This document shows, piece after piece, positions 9,272 to 19,257 of a stretch of 64,000 nucleotides of DNA (position 1 is its first letter; each line of letters begins with the position of its first letter). The notes beneath the pieces are model-generated. The model saw nothing but the letters and a program-made list of their open reading frames with translations. It did no database searches and was not told the DNA's origin. The stretch is from Tissierella praeacuta DSM 18095 (GTDB lineage: Bacteria > Bacillota > Clostridia > Tissierellales > Tissierellaceae). The position numbers were made by a program, and so were the translations under genes. The stretch lies in assembly GCF_900128955.1 (NCBI RefSeq), contig NZ_FQTY01000001.1, positions 310,001 to 374,000 of the forward strand, in the 5' to 3' direction.

Positions 9272-12200
9272 TCAAATATTAAAAAGGCTTATTTGATTAC
9301 TTAATGGTAAATTACCTAAGCATCCATGATTAGTTAAAACTTCTAATACAGGCTTACTTACTTTACCACGACTAACTAAATCTTCTATAGATATAAATCT
9401 AGAGATATTTCTTTCTTCGACAATTTTTCTGGCAACATTTTCCCCAAGACCTTCTAAACTTTTAAGTGGTGGTATCATTCCATTTTCATCAATTATAAAT
9501 TTATCACTATCTGATCTATAGAGATCCACCTTCTGAAATTTATAACCTCTTGCATACATTTCTAAAACAACTTCTAGAACTGTTAATAAATTTTTTTCCT
9601 TTGCTGTTAAATCATTTCCCAATTTTTCTAATTCTTGAATTTTATTTTTTACAAATTCTTTACCTTTTATAACTAAATCTGCATCAAAATCATTTGCTTT
9701 AATAGTAAAATAAGTTGCATAAAAAGCTTCAGGAAAATAAACTTTAAAATATGCTATTCTAAAAGACATCATAACATAGGCAACAGCATGAGCCTTTGGA
9801 AACATATACTTTATTTTATTACAAGAATCTATATACCACTCTGGTACATTTAAATTTCTCATTTCCTCTTCTTCTTCATCCAATAGTCCCTTACCTTTTC
9901 GAACCTTTTCCATAATTTTAAATGATTTTTTCTTATCCATGCCTGCATTAATTAAATATAGCATAATATCTTCTCTAGTAGAAATTACTTTGCTAAGGGT
10001 GGCTATATTTTCTTTAACGAGATTTTGAGCATTGTTTATCCATACATCAGTACCATGAGATAAACCACTAATTCTCACTAAGTCAGAAAAAGTGCTAGGT
10101 TGAGTGTCAATAAGCATTTGCCTTACAAATTTAGTTCCAAATTCTGGAATTCCTAAAGTTCCTACTTCACAATTAATATCTTCTTTAGTCACTCCCAAAG
10201 ATTCAGTACTTGTAAATAGTTTCATAGTCTTTGGTTCATCAAGAGGTATCTTAGTAGGATCAACCCCAGTAATATCACCAAGCATTCTTATTATAGTAGG
10301 AACATCATGACCAAGAATATCTAGTTTTAATATTCTTCCACTAATAGCATTATAATCAAAATGAGTTGTGATTACTCCAGAACTTTTATCATCAGCTGGG
10401 TATTGAATAGGAGTAAAATCTAAAATATCCTTATATTTTGGAACAATCATAACTCCCCCAGGATGTTGTCCTGAAGTTCTTTTGATTCCAGTACATCCTT
10501 GAACCAACCTATTAATTTCAGCCAAATTAACACTTATATCTCTTTCTTCAAAATACTTCTTTACAAATCCATAAGCAGTTTTATCTGCAATTGTTCCTAT
10601 AGTTCCTGCTCTAAAAACATAGCCTTCTCCAAACAATTCTTCTGTATATTTATGTGCTACAGCTTGGTATTCTCCTGCAAAGTTTAAGTCAATATCTGGC
10701 TCTTTATCCCCTTCAAATCCTAGAAAAACTTCAAAGGGAATGTCATGACCATCTTTATTTAATTTAGTTTCACATCTGGGACATATCTTATCTGGTAAAT
10801 CTGCACCAGAGGCTATAGTCCCATCAACAAAAAATTCATTATATTTACAATTAGGGCAAACATAATGTGGCTTCAATGGATTTACCTCTGTAATACCACT
10901 CATAGTAGCTACAAAAGATGAGCCTACTGATCCTCTAGAACCTACTAAATAACCATCTTCTAAAGATTTCCAAACTAATTTCTGTGCAATTATATACATA
11001 ACAGCATAACCATTTTTAATTATAGAGCCAAGTTCTCTTTCCAAACGTTTTTCTACAATTTCTGGTAATGGATTTCCATATACCTCTATTGCTTTTTCAT
11101 AGGTTATTCTTCTTAACTCTTCCTCAGCACCTTCTATAACTGGCGGGAAAGTTCCATCTGGAATGGGTAATATCTCATCTATCATATCATTTATCAAATT
11201 AGTATTTTTTATAACTACTTCTTCTGCAATTTCTTTCCCTAAATATGAAAACTCACTTATCATTTCATCAGTTGTTCTAAAATATAATGGAGGTTGAATA
11301 TCTGCATCTTTAAATTTTTGTCCAGACATTAATATTCTTCTATATATTTCATCTTCTGGATCTAAAAAATGTACATCCCCAGTTGCTACAACAAGCTTTT
11401 TATTTTCTTTCCCTAAATTATATATTTTTCTGTTTATTTGTCTTAACTGCTCTTCATTCTTTAATATTCCTTCCCTAACTAAATACATATTATTTTCAAT
11501 AGGTTGAATTTCTAAGTAGTCATAAAATTTTACAATTTCTTTTATTTCATTCATACTCTTGTTTTTTATTATTGCTCTATAAAGCTCTCCAGCCTCACAA
11601 GCACTTCCTATAATTAGTCCTTCTTTATTTGCTTCTATAAGAGATTTTGGAATCCTTGGTCTTCTATGAAAATACTTTATATGAGATTCTGATATTAATT
11701 TATATAAATTTTTAAGTCCAATTAAATTTTTTGCAAGTATTATTATATGAAAACTTTCATCCTTTGAAAGATTCTTATTAGCATTTAAACCATTTATCTG
11801 TTTAAAATTTATTATATTTCTTTCCTTCAATATATCTAAAATTCTTAGAAATATTTCAGATGTGGCTGTAGCATCATCTACAGCTCTATGATGATTAACT
11901 AAGCTTACATTTAAATGCTTTGCTATAAGATTTAATTTATGACTCTTTAAAGAAGGAAATACAGCCCTAGATAATTCTAAAGTATCTAATACTGGATTAT
12001 TTAATTCCATATTAACTAATTTAATCTTTTCCCTAATAAAACCAACATCAAAAGTAGCATTATGTGCAACTAAAACATCATCACCAATAAAATTTATAAA
12101 GTCTAAAATAACATCTTTAATAGTTGGCTTATCTTTTACCATTTCATCTGTAATACCAGTGATTTTAGTAATTAGTTCAGGTATTGGTCTCTCTGGATTT

Positions 12201-13546
12201 ATCAATTGACTATAAGTATCTATTACCTTTCCATCTTTAATTTTAACAGCACCTATCTCTGTTATCATATCATTTATGGGTGATAAACCAGTGGTTTCTA
12301 TATCAAAAACTATATAAGTTGAATAATCTTTATTTTCATCAAAATTAGTCACAATTTCCTTTTTATCATTTATTAAATAACCTTCAACTCCATAGATTAT
12401 TTTTAAGCCTAAAGACTTACCTAGATTCATAGCATCTGGAAAGCTTTGAACAACACCATGATCAGTTATAGCTAATGCCTTATGTCCCCACTCCTTAGCT
12501 CTAGTTGCAATCTTTTTCAATGATGAAACTCCATCCATTGAACTCATCTGTGTATGTAGATGTAGTTCTACTCTTTTTTCTTTTGCATTATCCTTTCTTT
12601 TCTCTCTTTCAATTTTATTAAGTGATTTTAACATTATAACCGTACTTTTAGAATAGTTATCAAAGACCACATCACCTTCAATTTTTACATAACAATCATT
12701 CTCCACATTTGCAAGAAACTCTGATGACTGTTCTTCTGATAAAAAAATTTTTACTGTAATGGAATCACTAAAATCTGAGATACAAAAAGTAACTAAAGTT
12801 TTACTATTTTTAATTTTTCTAGTTTCAAGCTGAAAAACTACACCTTCTACTATACAAGAACCTGTCTGCATAGTAATATCTTTTACTTTAATAGGTAATT
12901 CTCCTATTTGTGTCCCATAAATATAATATCTATTAAATTTACTTGAAACATTATCAGAAGAGTTAGATTTATGATTTTCAGATATATTTTTAACAGTATT
13001 AATAGCAATTTCTTTTTCTTCAATACTCTTTTTATCAAGAAAATTTTCTTCCTCTTTAAAATTATCATCAGATATTTTAATATCTAAATCTAATCTCATT
13101 TCTTCTAAAATTATGTTTTTAATCTTCTTTATAATTTCATTTCTTTCTAAGGAGTAATAAGCCACCTTATTTGGTGGAAAAATTACAAGGGAGTCATTGC
13201 TGATCTCCCATTTTAAATCTTCAATCCAAGAGCTACTGGATTCAATCTCTGTTTTAATAACATCTAAAATGTTATCTTCATAAAATCTTATTTTTTCCTC
13301 TGTATTCCCTGTAATATTATACTGAATTCTTATAACTATTTGAAATCCCGTAAATTTATCTTTGAAGAATTTGTTTATTTTACTGGCCATTACATTATTT
13401 ATTAAATTAAAAGATTCAAGATGTACTATTAAAGACATTGTTTTTTTAATTATTTCAATTTTATTAATAATAATTTCTAAATCCCTAATATCATTGAACT
13501 CTTTTTTTGTAATTAGCTGAGAAAGATATAATCTATTATTATTCAT
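9272..13546 (-). CDS. polC: DNA polymerase III alpha subunit, PolC type
   Basis: Gram-positive replicative polymerase with built-in proofreading. 1424 residues, normal for PolC. Order: N-terminal domain (1-200), OB-fold (about 205-310), PHP domain starting at ELHLHTQMSSMDG (about 327) with ITDHGVVQ, an inserted DnaQ-like 3'-5' exonuclease (about 412-575; FDIETTGLSP, HNATFDVGF, HHRAVDDA), the rest of PHP, then the polymerase core. A Cys4 zinc element (CPNC...CPRC) precedes the catalytic EPDIDLNFAGEY motif (about residue 950). The HhH-containing C-terminus ends QISLFNI, probably the sliding-clamp contact. ATG 13546 has an AAGGAG site, 44 nt after ispG. Confidence 0.98.
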   Translation of the reverse strand: MNNNRLYLSQLITKKEFNDIRDLEIIINKIEIIKKTMSLIVHLESFNLINNVMASKINKFFKDKFTGFQIVIRIQYNITGNTEEKIRFYEDNILDVIKTEIESSSSWIEDLKWEISNDSLVIFPPNKVAYYSLERNEIIKKIKNIILEEMRLDLDIKISDDNFKEEENFLDKKSIEEKEIAINTVKNISENHKSNSSDNVSSKFNRYYIYGTQIGELPIKVKDITMQTGSCIVEGVVFQLETRKIKNSKTLVTFCISDFSDSITVKIFLSEEQSSEFLANVENDCYVKIEGDVVFDNYSKSTVIMLKSLNKIEREKRKDNAKEKRVELHLHTQMSSMDGVSSLKKIATRAKEWGHKALAITDHGVVQSFPDAMNLGKSLGLKIIYGVEGYLINDKKEIVTNFDENKDYSTYIVFDIETTGLSPINDMITEIGAVKIKDGKVIDTYSQLINPERPIPELITKITGITDEMVKDKPTIKDVILDFINFIGDDVLVAHNATFDVGFIREKIKLVNMELNNPVLDTLELSRAVFPSLKSHKLNLIAKHLNVSLVNHHRAVDDATATSEIFLRILDILKERNIINFKQINGLNANKNLSKDESFHIIILAKNLIGLKNLYKLISESHIKYFHRRPRIPKSLIEANKEGLIIGSACEAGELYRAIIKNKSMNEIKEIVKFYDYLEIQPIENNMYLVREGILKNEEQLRQINRKIYNLGKENKKLVVATGDVHFLDPEDEIYRRILMSGQKFKDADIQPPLYFRTTDEMISEFSYLGKEIAEEVVIKNTNLINDMIDEILPIPDGTFPPVIEGAEEELRRITYEKAIEVYGNPLPEIVEKRLERELGSIIKNGYAVMYIIAQKLVWKSLEDGYLVGSRGSVGSSFVATMSGITEVNPLKPHYVCPNCKYNEFFVDGTIASGADLPDKICPRCETKLNKDGHDIPFEVFLGFEGDKEPDIDLNFAGEYQAVAHKYTEELFGEGYVFRAGTIGTIADKTAYGFVKKYFEERDISVNLAEINRLVQGCTGIKRTSGQHPGGVMIVPKYKDILDFTPIQYPADDKSSGVITTHFDYNAISGRILKLDILGHDVPTIIRMLGDITGVDPTKIPLDEPKTMKLFTSTESLGVTKEDINCEVGTLGIPEFGTKFVRQMLIDTQPSTFSDLVRISGLSHGTDVWINNAQNLVKENIATLSKVISTREDIMLYLINAGMDKKKSFKIMEKVRKGKGLLDEEEEEMRNLNVPEWYIDSCNKIKYMFPKAHAVAYVMMSFRIAYFKVYFPEAFYATYFTIKANDFDADLVIKGKEFVKNKIQELEKLGNDLTAKEKNLLTVLEVVLEMYARGYKFQKVDLYRSDSDKFIIDENGMIPPLKSLEGLGENVARKIVEERNISRFISIEDLVSRGKVSKPVLEVLTNHGCLGNLPLSNQISLFNI

Positions 13547-13590
13547 AGGTATTTTATACTCCCTTCTCCTTTAATGGCATAGTAATTATA

Positions 13591-14640
13591 TTAAAGTTTC
13601 TCTATTTCATTTAATAATTCATCAAGTAAATCTTCTTCTTTAACTTTTTTTATTATCTCACCTTTTCTAAATATAAGTCCTTCTCCTTTGCCACCAGCTA
13701 TTCCTATATCTGCTTCTTTAGCTTCTCCAGGACCATTAACAGGACACCCCATTATTGCGACTTTTATATTTTTGTTAATTCCTTCAAGTCTTTTTTCAGC
13801 CTCTTCAACTATATCAATTAAGTTAATATTTGTTCTTCCGCAAGTAGGACATGATATTATTTCTAATCCCTCATTCAATAGATTAAGTGATTTAAGAATC
13901 TCTCTCCCTACTCTAACTTCTTCTACTGGATCACCAGTCAAAGATATTCTCACCGTATCTCCTATTCCCATTGATAACAAAGAACCTATTCCAACAGAGG
14001 ATTTTATTGTTCCTCTCCATATAGGCCCAGCTTCAGTAATGCCTAAATGTAGTGGATAATCTACCATATCAGACATTTTTTCATAGGCTTTAATAGTTAA
14101 AGGCACATTACTTGCTTTTAAAGAAATCTTTATATCATAAAAATCCATATCTTCTAATAATCTAATTTGTTCTAAAGCACTATAAACCATGGAGTTTTCA
14201 TTTACTCCATTATATTTTTCTAAAAATTCCTTTTTAATGGAACCAGAGTTTACACCAACCCTAATAGAAATATTATTTTCTTTGCAGGCTTTTACTACTT
14301 CCTTCACTCTATCTAGAGAACCAATATTCCCTGGATTTAACCTTAAACCATCAATTCCATATTTAATAGACTCTAAAGCTAATTTATAATCATATTGAAT
14401 ATCAGCAATTATAGGAATACGAATGTCTTTCTTTATATCTTTTATAGCTTTTGCATCTTCTACATCTGTAATTGCAGATCTAACTACATCACAACCCGCA
14501 TCTTCTAATCTTTTTATTTGGTTAATAGTAGAAACAATATCCTTAGTTAAAGTATTTGTCATAGATTGAACTGAAACAGGATTATCTCCTCCAATTAATA
14601 CATTACCAACTTTAATTACTTTAGTTTTTTTTCTCAACAA
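13591..14640 (-). CDS. ispG: 4-hydroxy-3-methylbut-2-enyl diphosphate synthase (flavodoxin type)
   Basis: Fe4S4 enzyme that converts MEcPP to HMBPP in the MEP isoprenoid pathway. About 349 residues. The TIM-barrel half starts with VGNVLIGGDNPVSVQSMTNT, and the C-terminal cluster domain shows ISCPTCGRTN and IMGCPVNGPGEAKEADIGIAG, providing the three Cys ligands and the conserved Glu. The likely start is TTG 14640 after AGGTGAT; a GTG at 14649 overlaps the rseP stop and sits inside that site. Its presence means the MEP pathway is expected, although the dxr gene usually found just upstream is not in this cluster. Confidence 0.95.
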   Translation of the reverse strand: MLRKKTKVIKVGNVLIGGDNPVSVQSMTNTLTKDIVSTINQIKRLEDAGCDVVRSAITDVEDAKAIKDIKKDIRIPIIADIQYDYKLALESIKYGIDGLRLNPGNIGSLDRVKEVVKACKENNISIRVGVNSGSIKKEFLEKYNGVNENSMVYSALEQIRLLEDMDFYDIKISLKASNVPLTIKAYEKMSDMVDYPLHLGITEAGPIWRGTIKSSVGIGSLLSMGIGDTVRISLTGDPVEEVRVGREILKSLNLLNEGLEIISCPTCGRTNINLIDIVEEAEKRLEGINKNIKVAIMGCPVNGPGEAKEADIGIAGGKGEGLIFRKGEIIKKVKEEDLLDELLNEIEKL

Positions 14641-14645
14641 TTTTA

Positions 14646-15656
14646 TCACCTACTAAAAATATTAAATTTAATTAAATCTCTATAAGTAACAATCAACATT
14701 AGAGATATTAATAGAATGAAACCAACAAAATGTATAAAACCTTCCTTCTCTGGATCTATAGGCTTACCTCTAACTAATTCTACTAATAAAAATACTATTC
14801 TACTTCCATCTAAAGCTGGAATAGGTAGCAGATTAAAAAATCCTAAATTCACACTAATAAAACCTAAAATATATAATAAATTATATATTCCAAGCTTTGC
14901 CTGAACTCCTACTTCGTGGATTACGCCAACAGGTCCAGATAAATGCTTAATCCCTACCTTACCTTTAAAAATCATTCCTATGAATTCAAACATTAATTTT
15001 AAAAACATAAAAGTATTTTCAAAACCACCTTTTATTGCAGATGATATTGATTTTTCATATTTAGGCACTATACCAATTATAGTTTTCCCTTTTTCAGTTA
15101 TTGGTTTTACCATGATTTTTCTTATTTCATTATCCCTTTTAATCCCTATTTCCATTTCCTTATTAGGATCAGACTTATTTATGGAATCAACAGTAGTGTC
15201 CCAGTTATTTATTTCTACACCATTTATATTGATTATAATATCACCTGATATCAAACCACTTTTTTCTGCTGGTGAACCTGGCACTGTGTTATCTATAATA
15301 TTTGTGGGCATACCAATTCCATAAGAAACAATAGTTAATATAACTATGGCTAAAACAAAATTCATAATTGCTCCGGCAGCTACAACTGCTATTCTTGATA
15401 GAGCAGAAACCTTATTGAAACTCCTAGGATCATTGGAAGCTTCATCTTCACCTTCCATTTTCACATATCCACCAATTGGCAACGCTCTTAAGGTATATTC
15501 AGTTTCACCCTTCTTCTTTTGAAATAATTTTGGTCCCATGCCTATGGAAAATTCGTTTACTTTAATACCTACTATTTTCGCTACAGAAAAGTGACCAAAC
15601 TCATGTACTAATATCACTACCAAAAAAACAAATACTGCTGATATTGCTGTTAACAT
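14646..15656 (-). CDS. rseP: RseP/RasP-type site-2 intramembrane zinc metalloprotease
   Basis: Membrane protease that cuts transmembrane segments, for example of anti-sigma factors and remnant signal peptides. 336 residues. The zinc site HEFGH is at 18-22 in the first membrane helix; a second helix, a PDZ domain (about 115-190; VPGSPAEKSGLISGDIIININ) and the NLLPIPALDGSRI segment supplying the third zinc ligand follow, with a final helix near the C-terminus. ATG 15656 follows AGGTGGTG. It ends with TGA, evidence that TGA is a normal stop in this genome. It is only 18 nt from cdsA; dxr, usually between them, is missing. Confidence 0.96.
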   Translation of the reverse strand: MLTAISAVFVFLVVILVHEFGHFSVAKIVGIKVNEFSIGMGPKLFQKKKGETEYTLRALPIGGYVKMEGEDEASNDPRSFNKVSALSRIAVVAAGAIMNFVLAIVILTIVSYGIGMPTNIIDNTVPGSPAEKSGLISGDIIININGVEINNWDTTVDSINKSDPNKEMEIGIKRDNEIRKIMVKPITEKGKTIIGIVPKYEKSISSAIKGGFENTFMFLKLMFEFIGMIFKGKVGIKHLSGPVGVIHEVGVQAKLGIYNLLYILGFISVNLGFFNLLPIPALDGSRIVFLLVELVRGKPIDPEKEGFIHFVGFILLISLMLIVTYRDLIKFNIFSR

Positions 15657-15674
15657 TTAAACACCACCTATATT

Positions 15675-16451
15675 TTAAATTAAAAACATACTAATATAGT
15701 AGTATATTACTGGAGCAGTAAAAATTATACTATCAAATCTATCTAATACACCACCATGTCCAGGCATTATAAAACCATAATCCTTTATTCCACAAACTCT
15801 TTTTATTTTTGAAGCTACTAAATCACCTAGTTGAGCTATTATAGAGCAAAATATAGAGAGCAAAATAATTTTCCATATTGGACTTAACTCAAAATATATA
15901 GAATATATAATTAACAGGATAATTGTACCAACTATACCACCAATGGAACCTTCTATTGTTTTTTTCGGACTGATTTTAGGACATAACTTTCTTTTGCCAA
16001 ATAAATTTCCTGATATATATGCAAATGTATCAGTACCAAATGCTATAATAAAAACTAGCCAAATATACTTAGTTTTGTCTAAATATGTTATATGAAAAAG
16101 TAAAAACGGAATATATATTATTCCTAAAATGGTTGCAGAAATATCTTCTATTGTTATATCTTTATTAACCATTAACAATATAAGTAAAGTAATAATAATA
16201 CTACTAAAAAAAAGACCTAAATAATTATTTTGTAAAATTGTATTTATAAATAATCCTGTTGTTCCTAAATAGCCTACAGTAGAAATGGGATTTATATCAA
16301 TTTCCTCTATTGCCTTATAAAATTCTCTTAAACCAATAATTGAAACTATATAAACAGCAAAAGATAATAAATATCCCCCTTTTGATACAATGAAAATTAA
16401 CAGGACTAAGCCAATTAGACCACTAAAGAATCTCTTGCTTAAATCTTTCAC
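15675..16451 (-). CDS. cdsA: Phosphatidate cytidylyltransferase
   Basis: Makes CDP-diacylglycerol, the branch point of phospholipid synthesis, in the membrane. 258 residues with about seven or eight hydrophobic helices. The C-terminal signature is present: SPKKTIEGSIGG, then SIIAQLGDLVASKIKR and DYGFIMPGHGGVLDRFDS, containing the catalytic Asp residues. The start is GTG 16451, directly after the uppS stop and behind GGAGGAATATAA, so the two are probably translationally coupled. The order frr-uppS-cdsA is standard in Firmicutes. Confidence 0.96.
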   Translation of the reverse strand: MKDLSKRFFSGLIGLVLLIFIVSKGGYLLSFAVYIVSIIGLREFYKAIEEIDINPISTVGYLGTTGLFINTILQNNYLGLFFSSIIITLLILLMVNKDITIEDISATILGIIYIPFLLFHITYLDKTKYIWLVFIIAFGTDTFAYISGNLFGKRKLCPKISPKKTIEGSIGGIVGTIILLIIYSIYFELSPIWKIILLSIFCSIIAQLGDLVASKIKRVCGIKDYGFIMPGHGGVLDRFDSIIFTAPVIYYYISMFLI

Positions 16452-17201
16452 TTATATTCCTCCAAACCTTCTATTTCTTTTTTGATAATCAATAATAGAT
16501 AATAATAAATGTTTTTCCGTAAAATCTGGCCATAATACATCAGAAAAATAAAATTCTGTATAAGCAATTTGATATAGCATGAAATTACTAAGCCTAAGCT
16601 CTCCACTTGGTCTAATAAGCAAATCAGGATCAGGCTGACCTTTTGTATAGAGATAATTAGAAAAATTAATTTCATTTAACTCATCTATATTAATTTTACC
16701 CATTTTTAAATCAATTAAAAGATTTTTAATTCCAAATATTATTTCGTCTCTTCCTCCATAATTTAATCCAATATTTAATATCATTCCAGTATTTTTAAAT
16801 GTTTTTTCTATAGCCCTTATTACTTCCTCTTTTGCAAATTGGGGTAATTTTTCAATATCTCCCATAACCTGTATTTTAACATTGTTTTTATGTAATTTAT
16901 CTAATTCTCGTCTTATATATTGGACTAAAATCTTCATCAAACCTTGAACTTCTTCTACAGGCCTTTTCCAATTTTCTGTTGAAAAAGCATATAGAGATAA
17001 ATGTTTTATTCCCAAACTTGATGCAGCCCCAACAATTTCAACTACTCTTTCCATCCCTTCCTGATGACCAAAATTTCTTGGTAAAAACCTTTTCTTCGCC
17101 CATCTACCATTCCCATCCATTATTATTGCAATATGCTTAGGAAGATTTGTCATATCAATTTGTTGTTTTATCTGTTCTATAGTTTGATTAATGTCTGCCA
17201 T
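16452..17201 (-). CDS. uppS: Undecaprenyl diphosphate synthase (isoprenyl transferase)
   Basis: cis-Prenyltransferase that makes C55 undecaprenyl diphosphate, the lipid carrier for cell-wall synthesis. 249 residues. The catalytic site IAIIMDGNGRWAKK has Asp29, followed by GHQEGMERVVEI, SLYAFSTENWKRP and the C-terminal RPSGELRLSNFMLYQ and FYFSDVLWPDF motifs (most relatives have RTSGE). ATG 17201 follows GAGGTGAT; a GTG 9 nt upstream lies inside this site. It is separated from frr by a strong terminator hairpin, so it may be expressed partly by read-through. Confidence 0.96.
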   Translation of the reverse strand: MADINQTIEQIKQQIDMTNLPKHIAIIMDGNGRWAKKRFLPRNFGHQEGMERVVEIVGAASSLGIKHLSLYAFSTENWKRPVEEVQGLMKILVQYIRRELDKLHKNNVKIQVMGDIEKLPQFAKEEVIRAIEKTFKNTGMILNIGLNYGGRDEIIFGIKNLLIDLKMGKINIDELNEINFSNYLYTKGQPDPDLLIRPSGELRLSNFMLYQIAYTEFYFSDVLWPDFTEKHLLLSIIDYQKRNRRFGGI

Positions 17202-17215
17202 ATATATCACCTCAT

Positions 17216-17249
17216 CACTAAAAACCCCTTCCTATTAAGAAGGGGTTTT
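17216..17249 (-). terminator. Rho-independent terminator after frr
   Basis: Eleven-bp stem AAAACCCCTTC/GAAGGGGTTTT with a 7-nt loop, beginning 2 nt past the frr stop and ending in a T-run (GGGGTTTTTAG) on the minus strand. It lies between frr and uppS and should reduce transcription into uppS-cdsA-rseP-ispG-polC. Confidence 0.85.
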
Positions 17250-17250
17250 A

Positions 17251-17808
17251 CTATATTTCCATTAGTTCATCTTCTTTTTTCTTTGTTACATCATCTAGTT
17301 CTTCGATGAATTTATCCGTTATTTTTTGTATTTCTACCTCAGCTAATTTCTTATCATCTTCACTAATTTCCTTGTTTTTTTCCATCTTCTTTAACTGTTC
17401 ATTTAAATCTCTTCTTATATTTCTAATGGCAATTTTAGCGTTCTCTCCATTTTTCTTAACTACCTTTGTCAACTCTTTTCTTCTTTCTTCCGTTAAGGCA
17501 GGAATAACCAACCTAATTACTTTGCCATCATTTGAAGGATTTATACCTAAATCAGATTTTAATATTTCTTTTTCAATCACAGGAATCAACTTTACATCCC
17601 AGGGTTGAATAACCAATAGCCTTGGCTCTGGTGCTGAAATACTTCCTACTTGTTTTAAAGGTGTTATTTGTCCGTAATAATCCACTGTAATTTTATCAAG
17701 CAATGTTGGATTTGCTCTGCCTGCTCTGATACTTTGTAATTCTTCCTTATAAATAGAAATAGTTTTACTCATTTTTTCTTCTGCTTCCTTGTAAAGTCCA
17801 GTAAACAT
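17251..17808 (-). CDS. frr: Ribosome recycling factor
   Basis: Splits post-termination ribosomes together with EF-G. 185 residues, exactly the family length. Conserved blocks include [24 protein letters not shown], the [15 protein letters not shown] segment and the long helical tail [26 protein letters not shown] 17808 follows AAGGAGG, part of which also encodes the last pyrH codons (the pyrH stop is 2 nt upstream), so pyrH and frr are likely coupled. Confidence 0.98.
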   Translation of the reverse strand: MFTGLYKEAEEKMSKTISIYKEELQSIRAGRANPTLLDKITVDYYGQITPLKQVGSISAPEPRLLVIQPWDVKLIPVIEKEILKSDLGINPSNDGKVIRLVIPALTEERRKELTKVVKKNGENAKIAIRNIRRDLNEQLKKMEKNKEISEDDKKLAEVEIQKITDKFIEELDDVTKKKEDELMEI

Positions 17809-17810
17809 AA

Positions 17811-18524
17811 TTAATCCTCCTTTACATGTGTTCCAATTTTTTTACCTAAAACAACATTAATAATATTATTTGGTTCATCAATTCCAAATACAATTAGGGG
17901 AATTTTATTATCCATGCATAATGAAGTTGCAGTTGAGTCCATTATTCCCAGTCCTAAGTTTAATATATCTATATATTTTAATATGTCAAACTTTTTGGCA
18001 TTTTCATTTAAATTTGGATCCGAATCATATACTCCATCTACACCTTTTTTAGCTAATAAAATTACTTCTGCCTCTACCTCAGCAGCTCTTAGAGCAGCTG
18101 TAGTATCTGTTGAAAAATAAGGATTACCTGTACCTGCTGCAAATATAACCACTCTACCTTTTTCCAAATGTCTAACAGCTTTTCTTCTTATATACGGCTC
18201 AGCTATCTGTCTCATTTCTATGGCAGATTGTACCCTTGTATCTACTCCTAATTGCTCAAGAGCATCTTGTAATGCTAAGGCATTCATAGTTGTTCCAAGC
18301 ATTCCTATATAATCTGATGTAGTCCTATCCATTTCATTAGTTGACCTACCACGCCAAAAATTTCCTCCACCTACTACTATAGATACTTGTACACCTAAAT
18401 TGTGTAATTCTTGGACTTCCATAGATATTTGATTAATTGTATCTATATCAATTCCAGTACCCTTAGAACCTGACAAGGCCTCACCACTTATCTTTAAGAC
18501 TACTCGCTTAAATATTGGGTCCAT
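17811..18524 (-). CDS. pyrH: Uridylate kinase
   Basis: Phosphorylates UMP to UDP; a hexameric bacterial enzyme of the amino-acid-kinase fold. 237 residues. Motifs: [12 protein letters not shown] at the N-terminus, [13 protein letters not shown] near residue 50, [17 protein letters not shown], and the [19 protein letters not shown] segment that binds nucleotide. ATG 18524 follows GGAGTGAATTAA. It lies downstream of tsf with a 66-nt gap containing a perfect 13-bp hairpin, and 2 nt upstream of frr. Confidence 0.98.
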   Translation of the reverse strand: MDPIFKRVVLKISGEALSGSKGTGIDIDTINQISMEVQELHNLGVQVSIVVGGGNFWRGRSTNEMDRTTSDYIGMLGTTMNALALQDALEQLGVDTRVQSAIEMRQIAEPYIRRKAVRHLEKGRVVIFAAGTGNPYFSTDTTAALRAAEVEAEVILLAKKGVDGVYDSDPNLNENAKKFDILKYIDILNLGLGIMDSTATSLCMDNKIPLIVFGIDEPNNIINVVLGKKIGTHVKED

Positions 18525-18559
18525 TTAATTCACTCCTAATATTAAGTTTAGTGTTATTT

Positions 18560-18588
18560 AAATGGAGAACAATATTTGTTCTCCATTT
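18560..18588 (-). other. Perfect 13-bp inverted repeat between tsf and pyrH
   Basis: AAATGGAGAACAA/TTGTTCTCCATTT with a 3-nt loop, 2 nt past the tsf stop. What follows on the minus strand is AAATAACAC, without a U-tract. It is better explained as an mRNA 3'-end stabiliser or RNase site than as a standard terminator, although partial termination cannot be excluded. Confidence 0.7.
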
Positions 18589-18590
18589 AA

Positions 18591-19238
18591 TTACATATTA
18601 ATTTGTTTTGCAACCTCGTCAGCAAAATTTTCTTCTCTCTTTTCGATGCCTTCACCAACTTCAAATCTTGCAAATCTTCTAATTTTTAAATTCTCACCTA
18701 TTTTAGCAATTTTTTCATTTAATAAATCTTTAATCTTAACATCTGAATCCTTTATGAAATTTTGATCTAATAAACATATTTGTTCAAAGAATTTTTCTAA
18801 TCTTCCTTCTACCATTTTAGCAGCTACATGCTCAGGTTTACCTTCATTAATAGCTTGTTGTGTAAGTACTTCTTTTTCTCTAGCTATTTCTTCCTCTGGA
18901 ACTTCTTCTCTTGAAATATATTTAGGATTTGAAGCAGCTATTTGCATAGCTATGTCTTTAACAAATTGTTTAAATTCATCAGTTTTAGCAACAAAGTCAG
19001 TTTCAGAGTTAACTTCTACTAAAACTCCAATTCTACCACCATGGATATATGCCTCCACTAGACCTTCCGCTGCTACCCTACCTGATTTCTTTGCAGCCTT
19101 TGATAATCCTTTTTCTCTTAATAAATCAATTGCCTTTTCTATATCTCCATTTGTTTCTACCAAAGCATTTTTACAATCCATCATTCCAGCGCCTGTTCTC
19201 TCTCTTAATTCTTTTACTGTTGAAGCACTTATATTCAT
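18591..19238 (-). CDS. tsf: Translation elongation factor Ts
   Basis: Guanine-nucleotide exchange factor for EF-Tu. 215 residues, the shorter Gram-positive form. It begins with the UBA-like domain ([24 protein letters not shown]) and continues with [31 protein letters not shown], the EF-Tu contact [15 protein letters not shown] 19238 follows AGGAGGGATAGA. It is downstream of rpsB, from which it is separated by a strong hairpin-plus-T-run, so tsf should be made at a lower level than rpsB unless a promoter I could not see exists. Confidence 0.98.
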   Translation of the reverse strand: MNISASTVKELRERTGAGMMDCKNALVETNGDIEKAIDLLREKGLSKAAKKSGRVAAEGLVEAYIHGGRIGVLVEVNSETDFVAKTDEFKQFVKDIAMQIAASNPKYISREEVPEEEIAREKEVLTQQAINEGKPEHVAAKMVEGRLEKFFEQICLLDQNFIKDSDVKIKDLLNEKIAKIGENLKIRRFARFEVGEGIEKREENFADEVAKQINM

Positions 19239-19257
19239 TCTATCCCTCCTATATTGT

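Noticed and set aside
16448-16675. Second minus-strand frame over the 3' end of uppS
   Set aside because: It overlaps the conserved C-terminus of UppS and the start of cdsA in another frame, without a start signal.
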